A stretch of DNA of 64,000 nt, taken from WTGU01 sp965242855 (GTDB lineage Bacteria > Pseudomonadota > Alphaproteobacteria > UBA828). A program made the position numbers and the translations under genes. Of the stretch, positions 17,764-28,252 are shown in pieces. Under the pieces are notes generated by a model that had not been told where the DNA came from, ran no database searches, and worked only from the letters and a program-made list of their open reading frames with translations. Where the stretch lies: positions 806,001-870,000 of the forward strand of contig OZ251509.1 of NCBI GenBank assembly GCA_965242855.1. Reading direction: 5' to 3'. Each line of letters opens with the position of its first letter. Positions within the stretch are counted from its first letter, which is position 1.

Positions 17764-18795
17764 ATGAAGTTCGGTCTGCTCTTCGCCCATCAGGTGCCGC
17801 CCGAGAGCGGCATCGAGAGCCGCGAGACCTATCGGGACATGCTCCGCTGCCTGCCGCGGGCGGAGGCGCTGGGCTACGCCTCCGCCTTCCAGGCCTCTCA
17901 TCACGTTCAGCGGGACGGCTTCTGCCCGAGCCCCCTCGTGGCCATGGCGGGCGCGGCGGCGGTCACCGAACGCATGCGGATCGGCACGGCCGTCCTTCTC
18001 GTGCCGCTCTACGCGCCGCTCAAGCTCGCCGAGGACGTGGCGGTCATCGACAACCTTTCGGGCGGAAGGTTCGTGCTCGGCGTGGCGCCCGGCTACGTCT
18101 CGCAGGAGTTCACCGCCCACGGCGTGCCGCGGGAGGAGCGGGTGGCCCGGTTCGAGGAAGCCCTCGACCTGATGACCCGCGCCTGGAGCGGGGAACCTTT
18201 CTCTTTCGAGGGGCGCCACTACCGGGTGCCGAAAGGCCGCGTCACACCGCTGCCGGCGCAACGCCCTCATCCGCCGATCTGGTACGGCGTGTCGGCGGCG
18301 GGATCGCTCGGGCGCGCCGTCGCCCGCCGCTGCGTCCAGATCATGTCGCCGCGCCACGGGTTGGCCGAGCTTCAAGCGCATTATGCGCCCTACGAGGCCG
18401 CCGCCTCCGCCGCCGGCTGGACGATCCCGGAACGGCCGATCATCCGCCAGGTGTTCGTCGCCGAGAGCATGGAGAAGGCGGAGGCGCGCGCCGCTCCTGC
18501 CGTCGATTACCTCTACCGTGAGCTGTACGGTGCCGCCTCCGCCGCCGGCGACAGGGTGTTGCGGCGCGACGACGGCAGCGTGATCGACGACCCCGCCGAG
18601 GTCGCGTTCGCCACCTTCAAGGACCGCTACATCATCGGCGATCCGGAATTCGCGGTGCGCCGCATCCGCGATTACCAAACCGCCGTCGACCCCAGCGAGA
18701 TGATCTGCTGGATGCACATGCCCGGCATCGCGGGCGCGGACGCGCTGGCCTCGATGGAGCTTTTCGCCAGAGAGGTCATGCCGCACTTCGGTTAG
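17764..18795 (+). CDS. LLM-class (luciferase-like) flavin-dependent oxidoreductase
   Basis: This 343-residue TIM-barrel flavoenzyme is related to bacterial luciferase alkanal monooxygenases. The N-terminal strand MKFGLLFAHQ, the block SGGRFVLGVAPGYVSQEFTAHG, and IWYGVSAAGSLGRA are typical of the family's flavin and substrate pockets. Members oxidise small carbonyl, amine or sulfonate compounds using FMNH2 supplied by a separate reductase, or use F420. It follows the SDR after 73 bases on the same strand and precedes glnS by 34 bases. Substrate not readable. Confidence 0.85.
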   Translation: MKFGLLFAHQVPPESGIESRETYRDMLRCLPRAEALGYASAFQASHHVQRDGFCPSPLVAMAGAAAVTERMRIGTAVLLVPLYAPLKLAEDVAVIDNLSGGRFVLGVAPGYVSQEFTAHGVPREERVARFEEALDLMTRAWSGEPFSFEGRHYRVPKGRVTPLPAQRPHPPIWYGVSAAGSLGRAVARRCVQIMSPRHGLAELQAHYAPYEAAASAAGWTIPERPIIRQVFVAESMEKAEARAAPAVDYLYRELYGAASAAGDRVLRRDDGSVIDDPAEVAFATFKDRYIIGDPEFAVRRIRDYQTAVDPSEMICWMHMPGIAGADALASMELFAREVMPHFG

Positions 18796-18829
18796 AAGGC
18801 CGATTTCGACGGAGCGGGAGCGGCAGCGC

Positions 18830-20518
<1,689 letters not shown>

Positions 20519-21892
20519 GCGCCGCGCCGTCCGGCGCGAACAGCGCCTCCGGCGATTCGGTGAGGGCCACGGCGCCGAAGAGGCGAGCGGTGGCAGCGGC
20601 GTCGCCCCGGGCCGCGCGATAGAAGGCGGCCTGCGCGTCGGTCGGCCTGGCGAAGCGGGCGAGCTGCGCGGTGAAGCGGTAGAACGGCATCAGCCAGCGG
20701 TCGCGCTCCGCCTCGTAGGCGGCGAGGGCGTCGTCGAGCGGGCGGCGGCCGGAGAGGCCGTCGTCCACGGCGTGGGCCAGCATTTCGGCGCAGCGGAACG
20801 CCGTCGAAATGCCCTGCGCCGTCACCGGGTCCTTCTTCATGCCGGCGTCGCCGACCAGCGCCCAGCCGGGGCCGGCCGCCCGGCGCACGAAGCCCCGTGT
20901 GCAGCCGGCGTGGAGCCGGTCCACCCGCGCGGCACCGGCCACCATCTCGCGCAGGTCGGGCGCGACCTCCTCCAGCCGCGCGTAATAGGCCGTTTCGCGG
21001 TCGCGGCGGGCGCGGAGGAACTCGTCATGCATCAGATTGGCGGCGACCAGCACCGCCCCGTCGCTGGACGGGAAGGCGAAGGCGCCCGCCCGCTCGCGGA
21101 TGTAGAGACGGACGTGGTCGAGCGCGATCCCGTGCCAGTAGGTCCAGATGTTGCTCTGGACGATCGGCTCGCGGTGCGATTCCCGCGCCCCGGCGCGGCG
21201 GGCGACGACGGAGGCCGGACCGTCCGCGCCGATCACGACGCGCGCGCGTTCTTCGAAGGTCCGTCCGCTTCGGCCTGCCGCCGTGATGCCGGCCACCCGG
21301 CCGTCGCGCTCGACCAGATCGACCGTCCGCGTCCGCTCGCGGAATTCGGCGCCGGCGGCGGCCGCCGCTTCGGCGAGGGCGCCGTCGAGGAGCCGCCGTC
21401 GCGGGCCGTGCGAGGTCCGGTGGCCCTCCACCGCCGGCGGCGCGCCTTCCAGCACGATGCCGTGCATGTCGACACGCCAGTCGGTGAGGGGCGCGGCGCG
21501 CGCCTCGAGCGCCGGCAGCACGCCCCAGGCGCGCAAGCAGGCGACGCCGAGAGGATGAATCAGATGAGTGGATTGCCCCATCTCGCTGGGGAAGCGGTCG
21601 CGATCAACCAGCAGCACGCGGTGACCCTCGCGCGCCAGCAGCATCGCGGTAGGCGCGCCCGCGCAGCGGGCACCGACGACGATCGCGTCGTAGATGGCGC
21701 GCCTCCCCGATCCGTCCCTCGGCCAGTATGGCGCGCCGGCGGCGGCGGGGCCATGTTTGCTTCGCGAACGATCCGTCGAGGCGCCACCGGTTTGCAGGCG
21801 TGGCGGCATCGTTCACTTGGCGCGAAAGGGAGAAGGCGCCGACAAAATCCGTCCGAAGGTCGTTCCAGAGGACAAGGGCACGCTCTACGAAC

Positions 21893-22004
21893 GGTCGGGA
21901 GTGTCTCAGTTTGAAATATGGCGCGCTGGGCGGGCTTGTGTTCGCCATGTAAGCATGGCGCCTCGTGGCGAACCTCGGGAATTTCAAACCGAGGCGCTCC
22001 CGAC
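21893..22004. repeat. Nested inverted repeat, possible REP/MITE-like element
   Basis: Left arm 21894-21917 (gtcgggagtgtctcagtttg...) and right arm 21981-22004 are complementary at 21 of 24 positions. Inside them gttcgcca (about 21939) pairs with tggcgaac (about 21966), and cgccatg pairs with catggcg around a four-base loop. The whole segment could fold as a long branched hairpin. It lies in the 381-base gap 21810-22190, which has no convincing gene. Confidence 0.65.
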
Positions 22005-22020
22005 GGGATCGATCGAGATG

Positions 22021-22085
22021 GCTTCCCGCTTTCGCGGGGGCGGGCTCCGCAAGCGCGAGCCGTCATTCCCGCGAAAGCGGGAAGC
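22021..22085. repeat. REP-type palindrome, perfect 18-bp inverted repeat
   Basis: gcttcccgctttcgcggg at 22021-22038 is exactly complementary to cccgcgaaagcgggaagc at 22068-22085, with a 29-base loop. The core ttcccgcgaaagcggg is a sequence type widely dispersed between genes in Proteobacteria as extragenic palindromes. It is only 17 bases from the previous nested repeat, forming a composite between the FAD and VOC genes. I saw no second copy in this window. Confidence 0.8.
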
Positions 22086-22190
22086 CGGGAACCCTGATGA
22101 AAATTCCCTGTGGTTACATTCCTTATGATGAGATAGCGGATACGGGCGCGGCTTTCACGGCGAGGAAGATGTCCATGCTCGGCTTTACGC

Positions 22191-22580
22191 TCAGCCCCGG
22201 CGTGCCGGGGTGATCCAGCCGATGGCGGCGCCGGCGCTGTCCTTGACGATGGCGATGCGGCCGACGTCCGGCACGTCGAAGGGCGGGCGTATGATCGCGC
22301 CGCCGGCCGCCTCGGTTTTGGCGAGCCGGGCGTCGACGTCGTCCACCGCGATGTAGGCGAACCAGTGCTCCGGCAGGCCGTCGAATTCGCCGCCCGGAGT
22401 CATCTCCAACATGCCGCCGACCGGCGAACCGCCAGCCTTGCACACCGTATAGGCGCCGTTCGGCATCGGAAACGCCTCGTATTGCCAGCCGAGAGTCTCG
22501 GCATAGAACGCCTTGGCCTTCTCGACGTTCCAGGTCATCAGCTCGTTCCAGTGGAATGTCCCGTGCGTCGTCTCCGACAT
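22191..22580 (-). CDS. VOC family protein (glyoxalase/bleomycin-resistance fold)
   Basis: This 129-residue vicinal-oxygen-chelate protein opens with HGTFHWNELMTWNVEKAKAFYAETLGW, typical of the single-domain group with an N-terminal metal-side histidine or glutamate. It then shows GGMLEMTP, HWFAYIAVDDVDARL, and RIAIVKDSAGAAIGW. Such proteins act as lyases, dioxygenases or isomerases on small substrates; the role here is unknown. It lies 32 bases downstream of the MR/MLE gene on the same strand and is probably co-transcribed. Confidence 0.82.
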   Translation of the reverse strand: MSETTHGTFHWNELMTWNVEKAKAFYAETLGWQYEAFPMPNGAYTVCKAGGSPVGGMLEMTPGGEFDGLPEHWFAYIAVDDVDARLAKTEAAGGAIIRPPFDVPDVGRIAIVKDSAGAAIGWITPARRG

Positions 22581-22612
22581 CGGTTCCGCTCCTCGGTTCG
22601 TGGTTCGGCGTC

Positions 22613-23767
22613 CTACGGCGCGGCCCAGGCCGGGATGTAGCAGGGGCCCGGGATCGCCGGATAGCGCTCCAGCACCGCCTCGTCGAGTTCGAGCCCGAGA
22701 CCCGGCCCGTCGGGCGGCTCGATATGGCCGTCGACGACGCCCGCGTACCCCTTGGCGAGCGCGGTGCGGAAGGGGTTCACCCGGGCCACGTCGGCTTCGT
22801 ATATCAGGGCGTTGGGGATCGCCGAGAGAAGGTGCGCGTTGCCGGCGGCGCTCAACACGGAGTGACTGGTGTGCGGCGCCATCGGGATGCGCCAGGCGGC
22901 GGCCATGTCGGCGATCTTCCTGACCTCGCTGAGGCCGCCCGATTTGCAGAAGTCGGCTTGGCAGATGGAGATCGCCCGCGCCTCGAAGAGGGCGCGAAAG
23001 GCCGGCCGCGCGTAGTGGTTCTCGCCCGCGGCGATGGGGATGGCGGTGCGCGCGCGCAGCTCGGCGTAGGCCGCGACGTTGTCCGGCGTGAAGGGTTCCT
23101 CCAGCCAGTAGACCCGGTTCGCCTCGCAATAGCGCAGCACCTCGGGGATATCGAGCAGGTCGTAGCGGGTCGCGGCATCGACGGCGATGTCGAGCGCGTC
23201 GCCGAAGGTCTTGCGGATGTGGCCGACGCGCATCGCGTCGTTCGCCGGCGTGTCGCCGACACGCATCTTGATCGCGGTGTAGCCCTGCGCGACCAGGGCG
23301 CCGACCTCGGCCTCCAGCGCCTCCGGCGGCTTGAAGCCGAGGCTGAGGCCGCCCGCATAGGCGCGGATGCGCTTCCTGCTCCCGCCCATGAGCCGGTAGA
23401 TCGGCAGGCCGAGGAGCTTGCCCTTCAGGTCCCACAGGGCGTTGTCGATCCCGGCGAGCGCCGTGACGCTGCCCGCGCCGAGCCCGTGGGTGACGACCTG
23501 CTGGCGGTCGAGGCGGTCCCAGATGCCTTCGCTGTCGAGGGGGTCGGCGCCCGTGACGAGCGTGCCCAGGCCGTCCTGGATCACCGCCGCCATGGCGGTC
23601 GGGTTCTGCCCGTGATGGGCTTCCCCCAGGCCGACGGCGCCGCCTTCGTCTTTGATCCGCACGAGCACGAAATCGCGCTTGGTGTTGGTTCCCAGGCCCA
23701 TCCGCACGCGGTCTCCGTCGAAGGGGCAGGAATGCGCGCTCGCGCGAACCTCGACGATCCTGGCCAT
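22613..23767 (-). CDS. Mandelate racemase/muconate lactonizing enzyme family protein
   Basis: This enolase-superfamily enzyme has 384 residues and abstracts an alpha proton from a carboxylate substrate. The barrel shows KMR after AI (the KxK/KxR base motif), metal ligands in VDAATRYD, WLEEPF and AAGENHY, and a terminal histidine in MAPHTSHS. The start MARIVEVRAS was chosen because it matches the family's first strand; upstream in-frame sequence is low complexity. It is divergent from hyuB at 23895. The KxR variant and lack of specificity residues that I can assign leave the substrate open: a sugar acid, an amino-acid derivative or a lactone. Confidence 0.85.
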   Translation of the reverse strand: MARIVEVRASAHSCPFDGDRVRMGLGTNTKRDFVLVRIKDEGGAVGLGEAHHGQNPTAMAAVIQDGLGTLVTGADPLDSEGIWDRLDRQQVVTHGLGAGSVTALAGIDNALWDLKGKLLGLPIYRLMGGSRKRIRAYAGGLSLGFKPPEALEAEVGALVAQGYTAIKMRVGDTPANDAMRVGHIRKTFGDALDIAVDAATRYDLLDIPEVLRYCEANRVYWLEEPFTPDNVAAYAELRARTAIPIAAGENHYARPAFRALFEARAISICQADFCKSGGLSEVRKIADMAAAWRIPMAPHTSHSVLSAAGNAHLLSAIPNALIYEADVARVNPFRTALAKGYAGVVDGHIEPPDGPGLGLELDEAVLERYPAIPGPCYIPAWAAP

Positions 23768-23894
23768 CGGCCGGCGGCTCCTCCGTTCCGTTACGGCCCC
23801 GGAATCTAGCGCAAACGCGGCGCGGCGGCCAAACCGGGCGGCTTGCGCGGCCCCGGCGCCTCGGGAACAATCACGGGCGCCGAGAGGGGGTGCC

Positions 23895-25631
23895 ATGGCG
23901 GCGGACGGCGCCAGCGCAGACGGGGTCACGCAGGAGATCATCCGGGGCAAGCTGCTCGCGCTCGCCGACGAGATGGGGATCGTCATCGCCAGGACATCGA
24001 TGAGCCCGGTGATTTACGAGGTCCTCGACTTCGCCTGCGGCCTCTGCGACGCCCGCGGCCAGCTCGTCGTACAGACCAACGGCATCACCCTGTTCACGGG
24101 CACCTTCGCGCCGCAGGTGCGGTCGATCCTGCGCAGACACGGCGACGCCATCCGCCCGGGCGACGTCTTCATGACCAACGACCCGTTCGAGGGCGGGACG
24201 CACAGCTGCGACATCGCGCTGATCAAGCCGCTCTTCGTGGATGGCCGGCTTTTCGCCTTCGCCATCGCGGTCGCCCATTGGAGCGAGGTGGGCGGCGCGG
24301 TGCCGGGCAGCATCTCGCCGACCGCGACCGAGATCTACCAGGAGGGCGTGCGCTTCCCCGGCATCCGGGTGTGCCGGGACGACGCCGTCATCGACGACGT
24401 GATCGCGTTGATCCGCGAGAACGTGCGGCTGCCGGTGCAGTCGCTGGGGGATTTCAACGCCGGCCTCGCCGCCGTGCGCATCGCCGAAACGCGGCTGCGG
24501 GAGATCCTGGCGCGCTACGGCGCGGGCGCCGTGGCGCGAACCTTCGGCCATATCCTGGAGGCCAGCGAGCGCCTGAGTCGCGCGGCGGTGGCGGCCTTGC
24601 CCGACGGCGACTACCCGGCGGAGGACTGGATCGACGGCGACGGCGTGTCCGACGCGCGCTTCCGCGTCGCGGTCGTCGTCCGCATCCGGGGCGATTCGAT
24701 GACCTTCGACTTCACCGGCAGCAGCCCGATGGTGGCGGGCCCCGTCAACTGCGCGTTCGGCGCGCTCGATTCGGCGGTCAAGACGGTGTTCAAATCCCTG
24801 GTGGACCCGCAGGCGCCCTCCAACGAAGGCTGGTTCCGCCCGATAAGCTTGGTCTGTCCGCCGGGCACGGTGTTCACCGCGCAGAAGCCCGCGCCCACCG
24901 GCTGGTACTACGAGGGCTCGGCCCACGCCTCCGAGCTCGCCTGGAAGGCGCTGGCCGAGGTCGCGCCGGAGCGCTTCAGCGCCGGCAGCTACATGAGCCT
25001 CGCCGGGACCTATTTCTACGGGCGCGACCCCGCGACGGGCGAGCCTTACGTCCACATCGAGCCCGCGATCGGCGGCTGGGGCGCGACCGCCAACGGCGAC
25101 GGCACCAGCGCCCTGATCGCGACCACGGACGGCGACACCTACAACTATTCGGTCGAGCTGTTCGAGGCCAAATTCCCGCTCTCCGTCCGTCGCTACGCGC
25201 TCAACGTCGAGGACGGCGCCGGGGCCGGGCGCCAGCGCGGCGGCTTCGGCGTGGTCCGTGAGTTCGAGGTCGCGGGCGACGAGGCTCACACCTACGCCAG
25301 CATCGGCCGCTCCGTGGAGCGGCCCTGGGGCCTGAACGGCGGCGGCCGGGGCACCAACAACTACATGCGGATCGAAAGCGGCGGCGCCGTCGAGCGGGTG
25401 GCCCGCCTCCCCTATCGCGGGCTTTCGGCCGGCGACCGCGTCGCCGTGGTCACCGGCGGCGGCGGCGGCTTCGGCGATCCGTTCACGCGCCCGGCGGCGG
25501 CGGTCGCCGCCGATGTGGCCGACGGCTACGTCACGCCTGCGCGGGCGCGCGCCGACTACGGAGTCGCCATCGCGGCCGACGGCTCGGTGGACGAGGCGGC
25601 GACGGCGGCGCTCCGGGCGGCGCCGGGCTGA
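23895..25631 (+). CDS. hyuB: Hydantoinase B/oxoprolinase family protein
   Basis: This second HyuB-type protein (578 residues) has intact family blocks: TNDPFEGGTHSCDIALIKP, AHWSEVGGAVPGSISP, DFTGSSPMVAGPVN and a terminal GGGGGFGDPFTRP. A good ribosome site (GAGAGGGGG) precedes the ATG at 23895. Adjacent same-strand genes are a luciferase-like oxidoreductase (17 bases away) and a carboxymuconolactone decarboxylase-like protein, so the three look like one catabolic operon. No HyuA ATPase is adjacent, as for the HyuB at 13.7 kb. Confidence 0.9.
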   Translation: MAADGASADGVTQEIIRGKLLALADEMGIVIARTSMSPVIYEVLDFACGLCDARGQLVVQTNGITLFTGTFAPQVRSILRRHGDAIRPGDVFMTNDPFEGGTHSCDIALIKPLFVDGRLFAFAIAVAHWSEVGGAVPGSISPTATEIYQEGVRFPGIRVCRDDAVIDDVIALIRENVRLPVQSLGDFNAGLAAVRIAETRLREILARYGAGAVARTFGHILEASERLSRAAVAALPDGDYPAEDWIDGDGVSDARFRVAVVVRIRGDSMTFDFTGSSPMVAGPVNCAFGALDSAVKTVFKSLVDPQAPSNEGWFRPISLVCPPGTVFTAQKPAPTGWYYEGSAHASELAWKALAEVAPERFSAGSYMSLAGTYFYGRDPATGEPYVHIEPAIGGWGATANGDGTSALIATTDGDTYNYSVELFEAKFPLSVRRYALNVEDGAGAGRQRGGFGVVREFEVAGDEAHTYASIGRSVERPWGLNGGGRGTNNYMRIESGGAVERVARLPYRGLSAGDRVAVVTGGGGGFGDPFTRPAAAVAADVADGYVTPARARADYGVAIAADGSVDEAATAALRAAPG

Positions 25632-25648
25632 AGGCGGGAGAGACGGCG

Positions 25649-26665
25649 ATGGCGTGGGGCGGGAAATGGGGCGTGCTCTTCAGCGGCGACAATCTCACCC
25701 TCGCGGAGACGGTGCGCTTCGCGGCCATGGCCGAGGACGCAGGCGCCGACAGCGTGTGGACGACCGAGCTCGGGCGCGACGCCTTCGTGCCGCTGGCCGG
25801 CATCGCGGCGGCGTGCGGGCGCATCCGCCTGGGCACGGGAGTCGCCGTCTTCGCCCGCCCGCCGGCGCTCACCGAGATCAGCGCGATGTCGATGGCGGAG
25901 CTGACGGAGGGGCGCTTCGTGCTCGGCCTCGGCACCGCGCCGAAGGAGTGGAACGAGAACTGGAACGGCATCCCCTACGAAAGGCCGGCGCGGCGGATGC
26001 GGGACTACGTGCGCGCGATCCGCGCGATGTGGCGGGCGCGCCCGGACGCGCCGATCGACTACGAAGGCGAGACGATCACGATCCGCGACTACCGCCGGCT
26101 CATGCCGCCGCCCTGCGCGCCGCCGCCGATCTATCTGGCGGCCGTCCAGCGCGGGATGTTGCGGCTCGCCGGCGAGGTGGCCGACGGCGTGATCGCGAAC
26201 GTGCTGAACACGCCGCGCTATTTCACCGATATCGTGCATCCCGCCGTCAGGCAGGGGCTGGCGAAGGCCGGCCGCGCGCTTTCGGATTTCGAGCTCTGTT
26301 CCGTCAAGGCGTGCTCGGTCGACAAGGACCGGGCGCGCGCCCGGCGGCGCGTGCGGCCGCAGATCGCGTTCTATTCGCGCCTGCCCTATTTCGACCAGGT
26401 GCTCGACCCGGCCGGCTTCACGCGCGAGAAGACGGCGATCCGCGACGCCTGGGCGCGCAACGACGTGCCGGCCATGATCGACTGCGTGACCGAGGACATG
26501 ATCGACGCGCTGGCACTGGCCGGCACGCCCGACGAGGTGCGTGGGCAGCTCGACCGGTTCGAAGGCTTGTTCGAGACCGTGCTGCTCTATTGCCCGATGC
26601 CGTTCATCGACCGCGCGGAATCGCTCGCGAACCACGAGGCGATGATCGCGGCGTTCGCGGATTGA
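25649..26665 (+). CDS. LLM-class flavin-dependent oxidoreductase
   Basis: This 338-residue luciferase-like protein has WGVLFSGDNLTLAETVRFAAMAEDAGADSVW at the N-terminus and RFVLGLGTAPKEWNENWNGIPYE in the core, followed by PPPIYLAAVQRGMLRLAGEVADG. These are typical of F420- or FMN-dependent members, similar to methylenetetrahydromethanopterin reductase-like enzymes. It is the middle gene of a HyuB-LLM-CMD cluster, so it may oxidise the ring-opened product. The family assignment is firm; cofactor and substrate are inference. Confidence 0.85.
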   Translation: MAWGGKWGVLFSGDNLTLAETVRFAAMAEDAGADSVWTTELGRDAFVPLAGIAAACGRIRLGTGVAVFARPPALTEISAMSMAELTEGRFVLGLGTAPKEWNENWNGIPYERPARRMRDYVRAIRAMWRARPDAPIDYEGETITIRDYRRLMPPPCAPPPIYLAAVQRGMLRLAGEVADGVIANVLNTPRYFTDIVHPAVRQGLAKAGRALSDFELCSVKACSVDKDRARARRRVRPQIAFYSRLPYFDQVLDPAGFTREKTAIRDAWARNDVPAMIDCVTEDMIDALALAGTPDEVRGQLDRFEGLFETVLLYCPMPFIDRAESLANHEAMIAAFAD

Positions 26666-26690
26666 CGGCGGCGGGCGCGAGGAGAGGCCG

Positions 26691-27248
26691 ATGACGCGCT
26701 ACGCCAGGACGCAACGCCTTCCGCCGGCGGCGCGGGACGACTTCCCGGCGGACCGGAAGCACATCTGGGACCATGTGGTCGAGACGCGAAAGCTCGCCTT
26801 CATGCCCAACATGTTCGCCGTCATGGGCCGGAGCCCGGGCGCCCTGCAGGCGGCGTCGTCGGTGGGCGAGCATGTCCGCTGGCACTCGGCGCTGGACCAG
26901 GACTTGCGGGAGATGATCATTTGCACCGTCTCCCAGGCCGTCGGCAACGTCTACGAGTGGAACCACCACATCCGCAAGGTGCCGGAGGCGTTCCGCGACA
27001 CGGTGGGGACGCCCGCGATCGAATCCGAGCCGGCGCCGGTCGGCCCGGCGCTGCGCCTCTGCCGCCTCGTCGCGCGCGGCGCAGCGGTGGACGACGCGCT
27101 AATCGAAGAGCTGCGCGCGGCGCTCGGCGACGCCGGCCTCGTCGATCTCGTGGTGATGATCGGCTACTACCAGCTTCTCGGCAGCTTCTGCGCCGTGCTC
27201 GGCATCGAGACCGAGCCCGACATCGCGCGGGTCCCGTTCAACGGCTGA
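26691..27248 (+). CDS. Carboxymuconolactone decarboxylase/AhpD-like protein
   Basis: This 185-residue all-helical protein has the CMD pattern: a helix ending in MPNMFAVMGRSPGAL, then REMIICTVSQAVGNVYEWNHH at about residues 80-100. The catalytic CxxC of AhpD peroxidases is absent, so peroxidase activity is unlikely. The YEWxxH motif suits the CMD-like hydrolase/decarboxylase group. It is the third gene of the HyuB-LLM-CMD cluster, 26 bases after the flavoenzyme. It converges on the restriction-modification pair. Confidence 0.8.
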   Translation: MTRYARTQRLPPAARDDFPADRKHIWDHVVETRKLAFMPNMFAVMGRSPGALQAASSVGEHVRWHSALDQDLREMIICTVSQAVGNVYEWNHHIRKVPEAFRDTVGTPAIESEPAPVGPALRLCRLVARGAAVDDALIEELRAALGDAGLVDLVVMIGYYQLLGSFCAVLGIETEPDIARVPFNG

Positions 27249-27340
27249 CGCGCGAAGCGCGGTTCCCCCGTCCCGCGGCAGGCAGGTTTGGATCTCGCAT
27301 ATTGTCGTCGCTTCAAACGCTTGGAAAAGCGGTATTAGAT

Positions 27341-28252
27341 TTAATCCATCGATATGATGTCGGCGATCTCGCGCAACCTTTCCTTTATCTGGGCGCGCGC
27401 CTCGCTTGATGGAACATCCGGGATGATACCGCCTGCGAGCGCATCAAGGCCGCGTGATATGTCTTCTATCGTCCGGCTTTCGGTAAACAACGAAAGAAAT
27501 TTCTGCCACGCCCAAAGCGGTATTCCCGCAAGTTTGTCTTCAAACAGATCTTCAACGTAGCTGTCCATGGCGCCCGTTCGCGCAAATCGTCCGAAATTTC
27601 CACCACGGTCACTGGCAGGCCGGTCCGCAATCATGTCGCTCTTGGTCGGATAGTGCGTCGCCACGGTTGAGAGAGTAATCGAATTGTCTCCTTTGCCACT
27701 CTTCATGTTTTCCCAATACCAGTTTCTATAATCCGCAGCGTAGCGAGCGCCGACGACGTGTGGCGTGAACACGCGCGGAGAACCCGATATCACTCCCGAA
27801 AGCGCCCATGGTACGACCACGAGAAGGTCGGCCAGAGCACAGACGGCGGGCGTCGTCTTGTATCGAAAGCTAGGTTCTTTCTCTTTAGCCAGCACGTACC
27901 AGCCCTTGAGTTCGATGCCCATAAGCACCTGCGGTTCGACGTCGGGTGCGGAGGCGCGTAGCACCACGTCCGGAAACGTCTGCGGCTGCCGTTCGAAGCT
28001 GTAGAGAGCGTAGGTCCGATCGGGATCCCAGACGGATCGAAGTTTATTCAACGATTCGATAACCTGTTCTTCGATCGTTGCGCCGAGGGATGAATTGAAG
28101 GAAAAAAGATCGGTTGCGAGAACCCCTGAGACAACGAGCTCCGAATCGAATCGGGACGGAAGTGCAAAGATTGCCTTCCTGACTTCTCTCCAGAGTTCGA
28201 CATGCTCCCATGTCGCATCGGGCTCAGTTGATTTCGGCGGCGAGGTGTCCAT
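27341..28252 (-). CDS. Probable type II restriction endonuclease, PD-(D/E)xK fold
   Basis: The product has 303 residues and is more AT-rich than its neighbours. I do not recognise a named enzyme, but residues 93-96 (FPDV) and 112-117 (GIELKG), 18 residues apart, form a PD-(D/E)xK nuclease motif within alternating hydrophobic strands (VLMGIELKGWYVL). An upstream glutamate in IEEQVIESL could complete the site. Its start overlaps the 3' end of the methyltransferase gene by 29 bases on the same strand, the arrangement of a type II restriction-modification pair. The cleaved sequence is not predictable. No control (C) protein gene is seen. Confidence 0.72.
   Translation of the reverse strand: MDTSPPKSTEPDATWEHVELWREVRKAIFALPSRFDSELVVSGVLATDLFSFNSSLGATIEEQVIESLNKLRSVWDPDRTYALYSFERQPQTFPDVVLRASAPDVEPQVLMGIELKGWYVLAKEKEPSFRYKTTPAVCALADLLVVVPWALSGVISGSPRVFTPHVVGARYAADYRNWYWENMKSGKGDNSITLSTVATHYPTKSDMIADRPASDRGGNFGRFARTGAMDSYVEDLFEDKLAGIPLWAWQKFLSLFTESRTIEDISRGLDALAGGIIPDVPSSEARAQIKERLREIADIISMD

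Noticed and set aside
21604..21987. Minus-strand 127-residue frame upstream of the FAD gene
   Set aside because: It partly overlaps the repeat element and shows no domain; the residues do not resemble a transposase well enough to report.
27249..27340. Short hairpins (cgcgc/gcgcg, cgctt/aagcg) between the carboxymuconolactone and restriction genes
   Set aside because: Stems are only five bases and there is no clear T-run; too weak for a terminator call.
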